DNA from: Acidobacteriota bacterium
Lineage (GTDB): Bacteria; Acidobacteriota; Terriglobia; Bryobacterales; Bryobacteraceae
Direction: 5' to 3'
DNA length: 64,000 nucleotides
Assembly: GCA_026393985.1 (NCBI GenBank)
Contig: JAPKZB010000015.1
Location: forward strand, 1-64,000
Positions 1 to 8,468 of the stretch are shown piece by piece. The notes beneath the pieces are model-generated. The model was given only the letters and a program-made list of their open reading frames with translations, was not told the DNA's origin and made no database searches. A program made the translations under genes and the position numbers. Numbering within the stretch: the first letter of the stretch is position 1; each line of letters opens with the position of its first letter.

Positions 1-1
1 C

Positions 2-757
2 CTACCCGGCGAGGAATACTTGTCCGCGGCGATAGAGAAGCGCCAACTGCCAGACGGTGGATGGTCAGAGCATGCTGCCGTACCACTACCCAACGCCTAC
101 AGCACCGGTCTGGCATTGCTCTCCCTGGCACGGTCAAGGAAGGCGGGGGCCACGAGTGTTGAAAACGGTTTCCAGTGGTTGTCAAAAACAGTTGGTGTGG
201 AGTCGCACTGGCTCTGGAAGTGGAAGTTCCGCTTCTTCGACACCAAGGTCCGCTTCGATCCCTCGAAATCAGGCTGGCCTTGGATTCCCGGCACTTTGAG
301 CTGGGTGGCCCCAACGGCGGTCTCGCTGCTCGCGCACGAGGCGTGGGGGCGAAACTCCGCTCGGACTGCAAACGCCCGAGAGATGTTGCTGGATCGCTGC
401 TGCAAGGGGGGCGGCTGGAATGCCGGAAATGGGGAGGCATTTGGTGTTGCACTGACGCCCCATCCAGACTTCACGGCGATGGCTGTGATGGCCCTGCATT
501 ACGAGAGGTTGTCGCACGCCGCCTTGCTGGCATCATCGCTGGATTACCTTTGGCGGTGCCTCTCGACATCGAACTCGGTTTACTCACTGAGCCTCGGCGT
601 CATCGCGCTGAAAGCATACTTTGATCCACGAGCCGACCGATTGAATCAGCGGCTAACCGGCGCCGTCGTGACCGTGCTGCCAAATCTTGGTACCAGAGAA
701 CTTGCGTTGGCCATGATCGCCCTTAAGTCAAACAGCTCTGGAGCGAGCAAGCCATGA
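2..757 (+). CDS. Partial alpha/alpha-toroid (prenyltransferase/squalene-oxidase repeat-like) protein
   Basis: The reading frame is open to the left window edge, so only the C-terminal 251 residues are seen. A repeat of the type QLPDGGW followed by helices (also KGGGWNAGN further on) resembles the QW-type repeats of the squalene cyclase / prenyltransferase beta-subunit alpha/alpha-barrel superfamily. No catalytic DxDD motif is visible in this part. The stop codon overlaps the start of the DUF362 gene in an ATGA, so the two are translationally coupled. The function is unknown; a terpenoid or polysaccharide role would be a guess. Confidence 0.55.
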   Translation, partial: LPGEEYLSAAIEKRQLPDGGWSEHAAVPLPNAYSTGLALLSLARSRKAGATSVENGFQWLSKTVGVESHWLWKWKFRFFDTKVRFDPSKSGWPWIPGTLSWVAPTAVSLLAHEAWGRNSARTANAREMLLDRCCKGGGWNAGNGEAFGVALTPHPDFTAMAVMALHYERLSHAALLASSLDYLWRCLSTSNSVYSLSLGVIALKAYFDPRADRLNQRLTGAVVTVLPNLGTRELALAMIALKSNSSGASKP

Positions 758-1701
758 ATCGACGGAGCCTGCTTTCTGCCGGAGCCCTTGCAACAACTTC
801 CGCGCTCTCCTTGCATCGGCAGTTCAGTTCCACAGTGCCCTTCCGACGTAAGACCAAATCCAAGGTAGTGATTCTGAAATGTGCAAGCTACGATTGCGCC
901 CACAAGGTAGTTGATGAAGGACTTCGCCTCATCGAGCCGGCCGTCAAAGGGAAAAGCGTACTCCTCAAGCCAAACCTGGTCGAGTATTCACCCAACACCT
1001 GTATCAATACCCATCCCACGGTCATTGCTGCCGCAGTCGATTCGTTGTACCGGCTAGGAGCGGCGTCGGTAGTCGTAGCAGAAGGCCCAGGCCACGTTCG
1101 CGACACGGAGATGCTGATCGAAGAGTGCGGCCTAAAGAAGTTGCTGAAGGAAGTCGGGCGGACGCGGTTTGTCGACCTCAACTTCGATACTCCGAGCCGA
1201 GTGAAGACTACAACTTCCCTTACAACGCTTCGGGAGCTATGGCTACCGAACACCCTCCTCGCGGCAGACGTTGTGATCTCGATGCCGAAGATCAAAACGC
1301 ACCACTGGGCCGGGGTAACACTCAGCCTAAAAAACCTCTTTGGAGTCGTCCCCGGATCGGTCTACGGTTGGCCCAAGAACATTCTGCATTGGCAAGGCAT
1401 CGACAATTCCATCGTTGAGTTGGCATCTACCGTACCGATCCACTGCGTGATCGCCGATGGCATCGAAGCGATGGAAGGCAATGGTCCTCTCCATGGCCAC
1501 CGGAGAGATCTTGGATGCCTCGTGTTCTCGAACGACCCAGTTGCCGCAGACGCCACTTGTTGCCACATGATGGAGATACCACCTGCAGAGATAAGTCATC
1601 TCGTGAAGGCGATCTCTTTAGGTAATACAGGCCAGTCAGAGATCGAGTTAATTGGCGAATCCGTTTCTGATGCAAAACAGGTCTTCGCGAGGAGATCTTA
1701 A
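754..1701 (+). CDS. DUF362 domain protein with Tat-like leader
   Basis: A protein of 315 residues. Residues 40-300 match the DUF362 family: a KPNLVEYSP-type segment near residue 75, THPTV, AEGPGHVRDTEMLIEECGL, and a later KIKTHHWAGVTLSLKN segment. The N terminus (NRRSLLSAGALA) looks like a twin-arginine leader, with RR followed by a short hydrophobic stretch, so export is likely. DUF362 proteins often carry a Fe-S domain; none is seen here. The gene overlaps its upstream neighbour by 4 bases and shares its transcript. The biochemical role is unknown. Confidence 0.8.
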   Translation: MNRRSLLSAGALATTSALSLHRQFSSTVPFRRKTKSKVVILKCASYDCAHKVVDEGLRLIEPAVKGKSVLLKPNLVEYSPNTCINTHPTVIAAAVDSLYRLGAASVVVAEGPGHVRDTEMLIEECGLKKLLKEVGRTRFVDLNFDTPSRVKTTTSLTTLRELWLPNTLLAADVVISMPKIKTHHWAGVTLSLKNLFGVVPGSVYGWPKNILHWQGIDNSIVELASTVPIHCVIADGIEAMEGNGPLHGHRRDLGCLVFSNDPVAADATCCHMMEIPPAEISHLVKAISLGNTGQSEIELIGESVSDAKQVFARRS

Positions 1702-2087
1702 GGTGAAGACTTCGAGCCGCGTTGCCATTCCAATGACGGAAGATCTTCCGATAGGGAAGCGCCCCTGGTCCTAGGAATGTGATTGGATTTAGCATCCTAC
1801 CTCAGAGTGGAAGCTTTTCCGATCGTCACGCCAAGTTGCTCCATTGACGCAACCGTCGGCTCAAGTACAATCCGTTTGGCCGGTTTCATCTGAACGCGTG
1901 ACGGCAGCTGGAGGAGCGTCGCCGTCGTCTGATCGCTTAGCGCGTCATGCCACAATGCGTCCTTATGGACCAGCTGTTGACGGCCTTCAGAAAACGTAGT
2001 TTTCTGACCATGAGGCCGACAGCATCATCTGCGCCGAAAGAGCAAATCTTCAGTCCCATTTTCGTCGGCGTTGGGTATGATCGGGCG
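1702..2087. other. Intergenic stretch, no gene seen
   Basis: Open frames here have no codon pattern or recognisable product. It separates the DUF362 gene from a mobile-element remnant. Confidence 0.6.
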
Positions 2088-2534
2088 ATGCCCTCGGTCG
2101 CCCATACGTCCACGGAAGGTCTCCGGCTTCGCCGATGCCTTGACCCGACGTGCAACACGATGTTCTCCATCTGCCGGTGTTGCGACCGTGGTCAGCGATA
2201 CTGCGGGGACGAATGTCGGCAACGCATGCGGCGCTTACAGGTGGCGGCGGCGGGCCGCCGTTATCAAGCCCCCGACGCAGGGCAACAGGCACACTGCCAA
2301 CGGCAGCGTGCCTAACGCGAACGGTCTTCGCCGGCGTCGGTGACGCATCAGGGTCCCGGTTCAATCACTTGCCCGACCGCTCCTGCTGCAAAAGACCTAA
2401 ACCAGTGCTTCATCTGCGGCCGCCTCAGTCGCTGGCATAACCCATTTGATAACGTGACTCTTAGGCGACGACGACGTGGACGGCCGTGGTGTCGGCCGGG
2501 TGCTCAGATTTCGACGTTTCTGTATGACCGTTAA
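2088..2534 (+). pseudogene. Broken mobile-element-associated cysteine-rich protein gene
   Basis: The frame carries a cysteine cluster (CRCCDRGQRYCGDECR, about 2170-2220) followed by a basic helix (RRYQAPDAGQQAH) and, further on, VTHQGPGS and CFICGRLSRW. This layout is that of a short Cys-rich protein seen beside insertion sequences in many proteobacteria and acidobacteria, recognised from memory only. An in-frame TAA at 2313-2315 sits where family members usually have a tyrosine in a YRxR run; the frame on both sides is the same, so a single nonsense change would explain it. The start is chosen at the Met before the Cys cluster and is uncertain. Confidence 0.5.
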
Positions 2535-2936
2535 CACCAGCCGAACCGGGGCCCACCAGTGGCCGCTATTGCCATTCCCGCTGCGACAACTTTTCACAAA
2601 ACGTCGCCGTTCGTCGCCCTGCGAATCGACGCGGGCGGTTAAAAGACTGAGGGCATTCCGAAGAATCGGCCGGACACTTGTGCAGCCTGCCTGCTCCGCT
2701 CGAACAGATTTACCATTGAGCCTCGGGTGGTCAACAACAGTTTGGCTCCCTGAGATTGTATGAACTGTCTGGAAAGCGGGACCGTAGCGGACGCTACTCA
2801 GTGGCTTCATTCTCAACACGGGTGCCTGTTTCGACTCTGGCAAGTTTGACAGCCTTTGAGAGCCTGGCCGCCAGAAACTCTTGCGCCTGACCCATACCCA
2901 GTGACGGAATGCTTTTTGTTTTCAATCCACTAGCAT
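2535..2936. other. Intergenic stretch, probable element debris
   Basis: No gene is supported. An inverted repeat with 6-base arms and a 2-base spacer (GTAGCG at 2784, CGCTAC at 2792) lies about 140 bases upstream of the sigma-54-like promoter and could be an activator site, but this is weak. Confidence 0.4.
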
Positions 2937-2953
2937 TTGGCTCGCTCCGTGCA
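2937..2953 (+). promoter_or_regulatory. Sigma-54 (-24/-12) promoter before the first HDO gene
   Basis: TTGGCTCGCTCCGTGCA matches the YTGGCACGNNNNTTGCW consensus at 11 of 13 informative positions, with the GG and GC doublets exactly 12 bases apart start to start. The predicted transcript start near 2964 leaves a 22-base leader holding the AAAGGAGG ribosome site in front of the ATG at 2986. Confidence 0.6.
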
Positions 2954-2985
2954 ATTGCTGAGGCATGCCCTAAAGGAGGCCATCA

Positions 2986-4104
2986 ATGCTTCAGAACCCT
3001 ACCAGTATCCCTTCAAGCTCTACCACTAAGACGCCGAAGAACAAGAACCGGTTTCCAACCACTGAACACAATCCCTTATTCCAGGTCGTGACTGATTTAC
3101 TGCGCCATGATGCCACCGAGATTGACGAGCGCCTGGACCGCAACCCGTGGCGAAGGACAAGAGTGTTGAATCTGGCGAAGTCCCAGATTCGGAAAGCCTA
3201 CGTTGGCCGCGGAGACAGGCATGCTGAATTTGATGTTCAAAAGACACTGAGCACGTTGCTCCAGCTTCGCCTGACCAAACCTGCTCCGGGCCTAAGTTCG
3301 CCTGAAGGTTCGATCATCTTGAACACCCTTGAGACTTCGATTGAGCGCGGTATGCTCAATGCTCTTGATCGGTTTGTTCCGGTGACGCTCATGGCCGAAG
3401 CACCTTTCGATCCTCTTGCTTTCCAGCAGTATCTGCGACGGATGATCAAGGAAAGTCGCTCCTTCGATCATCCGTTCTACGTCGACTTCCTAGCTAATCA
3501 TGCAACGGCAGAAGATATCAGAGCATTCCTGGAGGCAGAGCTTTCCATAGATGGGAGGTTCGACGATCTGGTTGCGCTTGCACAGTTGGGGTTCTCCGGC
3601 GATGCCAAGATCGTGATGGGCGAAAACTACTACGACGAACTCGGGCGCGGTGATGTGTCGCTGATGCACACTGTCCTGTTTGAGAGCGCGCTCGCCGAAG
3701 TCGGAGCGATCGTGCGGGAAAGCCAAGAAGTTCCCCTCGAAGCCTATGAAGCGGGCAATCTTGCAGTCGTGCTTGCATCACGGCGCAGGTATTCCTACCT
3801 TTCGATTGGATTCTTGGCAGCTACCGAATTCCTGGTACCTCATCGCTTCCAGCATTTCATGACGGGATGGTTAAGGAACGGATTGAGCGAGAAGGGAGCC
3901 GTATACCATCGTGAACACATCAGTATCGATGGCGTTCATGCGCGTGACTGGTTCGAAAAGTTGATCGGGCCTGAAGTAGCGATGAACGCGGAGGCTCGTT
4001 GGGATATTGCGCGGGGCGTCATCTTCAGGCTCAGGAATTCAGAGCGATATTTGGATTCTTTGTACCAGTCCCTTGCCAAGGGGAGCGTTGGGAATGCCGC
4101 GTGA
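2986..4104 (+). CDS. Heme-oxygenase-fold diiron oxidase (HDO), iron-containing redox enzyme family
   Basis: A protein of 372 residues. The C-terminal 220 residues show the helical HDO pattern known from UndA, BesC and SznF: acidic residues in FLEAELSID (181-189), the signature ENYYDELGRGDVSLMH (213-228, candidate ligands D217/E218 and H228), E281 in ATEFLVPH, and H308/H311/D315/H318 in the last helices. HDO enzymes use O2 and a labile diiron site to oxidise or cleave amino-acid-like substrates. The N-terminal 110 residues are extra and unassigned. A strong AAAGGAGG site precedes the ATG. The flavoenzyme gene overlaps its end by 11 bases, so the two likely act on the same pathway. The substrate is not inferable from sequence. 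Confidence 0.8.
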   Translation: MLQNPTSIPSSSTTKTPKNKNRFPTTEHNPLFQVVTDLLRHDATEIDERLDRNPWRRTRVLNLAKSQIRKAYVGRGDRHAEFDVQKTLSTLLQLRLTKPAPGLSSPEGSIILNTLETSIERGMLNALDRFVPVTLMAEAPFDPLAFQQYLRRMIKESRSFDHPFYVDFLANHATAEDIRAFLEAELSIDGRFDDLVALAQLGFSGDAKIVMGENYYDELGRGDVSLMHTVLFESALAEVGAIVRESQEVPLEAYEAGNLAVVLASRRRYSYLSIGFLAATEFLVPHRFQHFMTGWLRNGLSEKGAVYHREHISIDGVHARDWFEKLIGPEVAMNAEARWDIARGVIFRLRNSERYLDSLYQSLAKGSVGNAA

Positions 4105-5509
4105 AAATCTCGCCCTGGAGTCGCTGCTAGGGCGAGATGCTCTTGTCAATTGGTTTCGCCCTCTCGACTTGCGTGAAACGCGGAGGCAGAATCTGCAGAA
4201 GGTTTCAATTGGCATAGTTGGAGCTGGCGTCGCTGGCCTTTGTGCCGGGTACGAATTAGCGAGACTCGGGTACAAAATAACTTTGCTAGAGGCCTCTCCG
4301 AGATTGGGTGGTCGCCTCTTTACGCACCACTTCTCGACCGACCAGCAAGGTGAACTCGGTGCCATGCGAATTCCCGGAGTTCATTCCGGCGTCTGGGAGT
4401 ATATTGACCGCTTCCAACTCGAAACGCGACGCTTTGGCTCAAGCCTTGTTCCATCGCATCAAAGCATCCATTCCGACGGTTCGGACGGTTTTCAATCTCT
4501 GTATCTTGGTCTCCTAAATGAGGTATGGAGAAACGTCCCGGGCACGGCCCTGCTCGATCTCAAAAGTAACCACCTAAGCCCGCCGTTTACAACATATGAG
4601 TCCCGGAGCGTGAAGGAATTCTTCTCGACCCAGATGAGTGCGAACAAATACTTGAATCTTCTCGCCGAGGAGCACATTGGGGCCTATGAGGAGTCATCAT
4701 TTTTCGAGACTGTTCTGGGCTTCATGAACTACAAACACCAGGACATGTACGAAATTGTAGGCGGTATGGAACGGCTCGTCACCGCATTCGCTGACTCAAT
4801 CCGGTCGCAACCTGGATGTGACATATTCCCGTTGACCGCCGTAGAGTCAATCCACACACATTGCCAGGGCGCTTCTATTATGTTCCGACCGTCCGCGCAA
4901 CCCCTGAAGACCCTGAAGTTCGACCTGGTTATCTGCGCGATTCCGCCATCAGCTTTGTCGGCAATCCTATTCACTCCGTCGCTTCCCAAATCCACAGTTG
5001 ATTGCCTCGGTTTTCAGCACATTCCTGCCTCAAAGACCTTGGCACTATTTAAGAAGCGCTTTTGGGCCGGGAATGCTGGCGGCGTCAAATACATCAACTC
5101 GCCGCTAGAGAGCATTTGGTATCCCTCCTCTGACGGCCGCGTCTTGACGGTTCAATATGGAAGAGGTGAGGCAGCACAATCCTTTTCAGCTCTAACGAGC
5201 TCCAAGCGGGAGGCCATTGTCGGCGACACTCTCAGCAAACTGCATCCGGGAGACCATATTGAAATTGAGGAGCTTGTTCACGAATCGTGGCGGTCCCCAA
5301 AAACAGGCGGCGGAGGCTTTTGTAGAAATAGACCGGGAGAACTCCGGCGCCAATGTGAAACTAAGCCGTGGAGCCCCACCCCACCAGATGCTCCCAGAAT
5401 ATTCTTCGCTGGTGAAGCATACAGCAAGACTCATGGCTGGATTCAAGGAGCTATAGAGTCTGCGCGAAGCACGGTTAACGAAATCGTCCTCCGGCTGGCG
5501 AAGTTATGA
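4094..5509 (+). CDS. FAD-dependent amine/L-amino-acid oxidase-like flavoprotein
   Basis: A protein of 471 residues from the ATG at 4094, chosen over an earlier in-frame start because AAGGGGAG lies just upstream and the Rossmann motif then sits near residue 40. It shows GAGVAG (43-48), E66 at the end of beta-2, the GGR motif (72-74) and the C-terminal FAD signature PRIFFAGEAYSKTHGWIQGA. This is the flavin monoamine oxidase / L-amino-acid oxidase superfamily, which oxidises amines or amino acids to imines. It is translationally coupled to the HDO gene and its last 6 bases overlap the convergent cupin-like gene. The substrate is unknown; an amino acid made by the neighbouring Sbn-like enzymes is a reasonable guess. 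Confidence 0.85.
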   Translation: MPRENLALESLLGRDALVNWFRPLDLRETRRQNLQKVSIGIVGAGVAGLCAGYELARLGYKITLLEASPRLGGRLFTHHFSTDQQGELGAMRIPGVHSGVWEYIDRFQLETRRFGSSLVPSHQSIHSDGSDGFQSLYLGLLNEVWRNVPGTALLDLKSNHLSPPFTTYESRSVKEFFSTQMSANKYLNLLAEEHIGAYEESSFFETVLGFMNYKHQDMYEIVGGMERLVTAFADSIRSQPGCDIFPLTAVESIHTHCQGASIMFRPSAQPLKTLKFDLVICAIPPSALSAILFTPSLPKSTVDCLGFQHIPASKTLALFKKRFWAGNAGGVKYINSPLESIWYPSSDGRVLTVQYGRGEAAQSFSALTSSKREAIVGDTLSKLHPGDHIEIEELVHESWRSPKTGGGGFCRNRPGELRRQCETKPWSPTPPDAPRIFFAGEAYSKTHGWIQGAIESARSTVNEIVLRLAKL

Positions 5510-6583
5510 GTGATCCCATGCGTCGTGGCTCCATACGTTTACCGTTCCATCTGGATCGTATAGAAGCACTCGCCCAACGGGACCAAAGTAGTTATCTAGC
5601 GCGAAATACCGCGTCTCTGCGTCGGGATCATCGATCACAGTCACCTGATGAGGTCGAAACAAACCATCCGTGATCTCAATTAAGTCACGACGGCTCTTGA
5701 GCACAGTTTCAGAGTCGAAGGCAGTCAAGCGGATCGGGCCAGAGGATGGCCAGATTTTAGAGATCGCGCCCGGGGTGGCTTGCGGTCGCAATCCTGGCAC
5801 AGTAGCAACACGTCGAACAAATCCTTCATCCAACGATCCATCGGCCGTAATCAAAGGCTCACCGGTATCGGTAAGCAGCTCAAATTCCTGCTCAAGTACG
5901 CAGGAAGTTGATCCATGGGATGTGAAGTAGACTGTTTCAAAGTTCATTGGATGAGAATGAATCGGAGTCGTAGTCGATCGGCGGGTACCATCCGAATCCA
6001 GGTAAGAATATGAAACCAGAAACTTCTCGAAGTAAAACCGTAGAATCTCACCGCCTATTTCTACAGGGAAGGTCGTTCGACAGACGGTGATCTTTGAGTA
6101 TGGATGTGACGGATCCGGCCCTACGCAGCGATGAAGGGCATCCAACGGGCGCCCGATCAATTCCGACGCAAACATTGTGTCTAGCATCTGGATCTCAGCT
6201 CCACAGGCCTCCAATTCGGAGATCGACAATGGTGCTGTTCCGCGCTTTCTAAGGGTAGAGATCGAGTCGAGGACTAAGCGCTGATACTTGTCAAACTGCG
6301 GATTGAGGCCTCCTAGCGACTCTGTGAAGAACAGACCGTCCTCCGACCGCAAAGGATAGTGTTCGGCACCAAGAGCGCCCTCATTGTGAAGATTCTTTAT
6401 GTCATTCGATTCAAGGAATTCCAGGCAACTCGACCGCCGACCATCTACGGAACAGACCATGGGCTCCAGGACGTGCCTGCCATCCTGACGAACCAAAAAC
6501 TCCTGCTCGCTTGGTCTCGGACTCCAATCGGAGAGTCTTTTAAAAAGCAGGGATACGGAGTCATCCCAACCATCAGAGGCCAT
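5504..6583 (-). CDS. Cupin-like metal-binding protein, unknown function
   Basis: A protein of 359 residues from the ATG at 6583, preceded by GGAGG with a 9-base spacer; a longer frame would overlap the upstream gene and lacks such a site. The second half contains HSHPMNFETVYF with H209, H211 and E216, and a late H312 in RPHQVTVIDD, matching the HxH(x)4E...H spacing of cupin metal sites. Family membership beyond that is not recognised. It is the last gene of the eight-gene minus-strand operon. It could be a dioxygenase or an isomerase of the pathway, or a sensor. The call rests on one motif. Confidence 0.45.
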   Translation of the reverse strand: MASDGWDDSVSLLFKRLSDWSPRPSEQEFLVRQDGRHVLEPMVCSVDGRRSSCLEFLESNDIKNLHNEGALGAEHYPLRSEDGLFFTESLGGLNPQFDKYQRLVLDSISTLRKRGTAPLSISELEACGAEIQMLDTMFASELIGRPLDALHRCVGPDPSHPYSKITVCRTTFPVEIGGEILRFYFEKFLVSYSYLDSDGTRRSTTTPIHSHPMNFETVYFTSHGSTSCVLEQEFELLTDTGEPLITADGSLDEGFVRRVATVPGLRPQATPGAISKIWPSSGPIRLTAFDSETVLKSRRDLIEITDGLFRPHQVTVIDDPDAETRYFALDNYFGPVGRVLLYDPDGTVNVWSHDAWDHS

Positions 6584-6650
6584 CTTCGTTTTCCTCCTTT
6601 CCCAACGTTGCGTGGCAATCTGATGCCATGCCACCATTTCGCCCTCTAAT

Positions 6651-8468
6651 CTAGCTGTCACTGATGTCACTCCTATCAATCTCCTTATCGGCTGGCTTTG
6701 CGAGGCTCTTCAATTCTTTGCGCATCAATTCATCGAATGCTGCACCGCTTAGACCGAATTCGTCCTGCATTTTCTGCAGCCATCGTTCGCATGTTTTCGA
6801 CTCCCAATCGCACTCGTCACTTGGATTCGCTATCCGATTGACGCAATCAACGCGCTTGAAGTTTCGAGGACGGCTGCTATCGGCAACTGCTCTCGTAAGC
6901 ATGTTGGACGCCAAAACCCCAATCGCATTCTGCAATCTCGGCCATGCGGACTTGACCTCTTCTGAGCTAAATGAATATTCTCGAATGGCGGTGAGAAGTT
7001 CCTCGTAGCGCCCAGTCCATCGTTTCTGCAACTCCGCGCCCGTGCGAAGGATGGCTGCATCGATGTCTCGAACATCAATGAGCCCAGTATATTCTCGGTC
7101 CGCCACAACCTGTTCGGACACGGCACGCAATTGTCGCACGTTGCCAGGCCACTCGTATTCATTGACCCGTCTCCTCGCTCGCGAAGAGATCGCCTTTTCT
7201 CGGCACGCTAGCATTTTCGTCTGACTAAGCACAAACCTTTCAAAAATCAATATTGCGTCGTCGGCACGAGCCCTCAGTGGCGGCACCGTCAACTTTGCTA
7301 AGCGATCAAACAGATCATCCGGAAACGTTCCCTTGCCGACCATCCCAGCCACGTCTTTGTTGGTTGTCATGACTATCTGGCAATTGATAACTCTGTCCTT
7401 GGTGTCTCCAACACGTTTGTAAGTTTCACTTTCAACTATGCGAAGGAGCATTTGTAAGCTTGCGAATCCAAGATTTCCGATCTCGTCAAGGTGGAGCGTT
7501 CCGCCCTTCGCCACTTCCAAGCAACCATCAAAATCTCGATCAGCACCGGTATACGCGCCCCTCACGGCTCCTTTGAGTCTGCTCTCGATCAGGCTCTCTG
7601 ACACCTCTTGAAGGTTAAGTGGCACTAACTCCCTTTTCCCGTTACCTTGCATCTTCGTACGGTCAACGTAGCTCCGCGCGGCCATCGCGTGATCATGCAG
7701 GTACTGCACAAACAACTCTTTCCCAGAGCCTCTCTCCGCCACCAATAGAACCCGTACATCGCGCTCCCGCAATAGCGACTTGCGTGCCTCTCTCAGAGCA
7801 CTCAGCAGACTGAGTGACCGCCCAAAGATTTCCGGTCGAGGCAGTCGGTCGATCATCGTGACGACACCCTCTGAGTCAATATGACGTAGCTCTCCATCTG
7901 CAACCAGCCCGATCTTGAATAACACCTTGCCAAGCTCGATCCTGAATTTCATTGAAGTCGAGCTATCGCCATCTCCCTTCCACTTTTCAAGAAAGGCGAC
8001 ATTCGTCTCCGTTTTCACCCTCCGCTCAACAAAAGTCGGATCATGGCTTGAAAGCATTACAACCGGAACTTCACAACTCCCCAACGAATCAGCCGAGTGT
8101 GTCCGCCAGCGATCTTCGATTGCCCTGAGTAGCTCCGCTCCGAAGAACTCAGTGCTAGGTTTGTCGCTGGATCCAACTACAAATTCCAGGTCGACACAGA
8201 CCAAGGCCCAACGTGAGCCGTCTGGGAAAGGCCACCCTCGTTCGATAGCTGCTAGGGCCTTCTTCGTGCTGTTCTCTACGTATCCGCTACTCAGCAGTTG
8301 GCCAGACTCGAATTGAACTTCTGCCAAAAACAACTTGGAGGGGGCCTTATCGATATCGCCGGAATCTGGCCCCTTAAGGCCCAGTGCCTTACAAAACCGC
8401 TCGCGACCGAGTACGTTATCGGGCTGGCCCAATACGTCGTCAATAATCAGAATCTTAGGTAAGCTCAT
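6651..8468 (-). CDS. Sigma-54-type AAA+ activator with receiver-like N terminus and no Fis HTH
   Basis: A protein of 605 residues. Residues 1-165 look like an enlarged receiver fold: IIDD (8-11), D93 in VCVDLEF, SS at 140-141, K163. Residues 215-460 are a bacterial enhancer-binding AAA+ domain: Walker A AERGSGKE (244-251), the sigma-54 contact loop GAYTGA (304-309), Walker B GGTLHLDEIG (322-331), arginine finger region DDLFDRL (384-390), and WPGNVRQLR. The last 130 residues do not show the usual Fis-type helix-turn-helix, so DNA targeting is unclear. Its start overlaps the end of the upstream gene in an ATGA. Sigma-54-like promoters stand in front of this operon and of two nearby units, its probable targets. 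Confidence 0.85.
   Translation of the reverse strand: MSLPKILIIDDVLGQPDNVLGRERFCKALGLKGPDSGDIDKAPSKLFLAEVQFESGQLLSSGYVENSTKKALAAIERGWPFPDGSRWALVCVDLEFVVGSSDKPSTEFFGAELLRAIEDRWRTHSADSLGSCEVPVVMLSSHDPTFVERRVKTETNVAFLEKWKGDGDSSTSMKFRIELGKVLFKIGLVADGELRHIDSEGVVTMIDRLPRPEIFGRSLSLLSALREARKSLLRERDVRVLLVAERGSGKELFVQYLHDHAMAARSYVDRTKMQGNGKRELVPLNLQEVSESLIESRLKGAVRGAYTGADRDFDGCLEVAKGGTLHLDEIGNLGFASLQMLLRIVESETYKRVGDTKDRVINCQIVMTTNKDVAGMVGKGTFPDDLFDRLAKLTVPPLRARADDAILIFERFVLSQTKMLACREKAISSRARRRVNEYEWPGNVRQLRAVSEQVVADREYTGLIDVRDIDAAILRTGAELQKRWTGRYEELLTAIREYSFSSEEVKSAWPRLQNAIGVLASNMLTRAVADSSRPRNFKRVDCVNRIANPSDECDWESKTCERWLQKMQDEFGLSGAAFDELMRKELKSLAKPADKEIDRSDISDS

Noticed and set aside
4007-4093. N-terminal extension of the flavin oxidase frame
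   Set aside because: It lies inside the HDO gene and lacks a ribosome site; the start at 4094 has one and gives a normal length.
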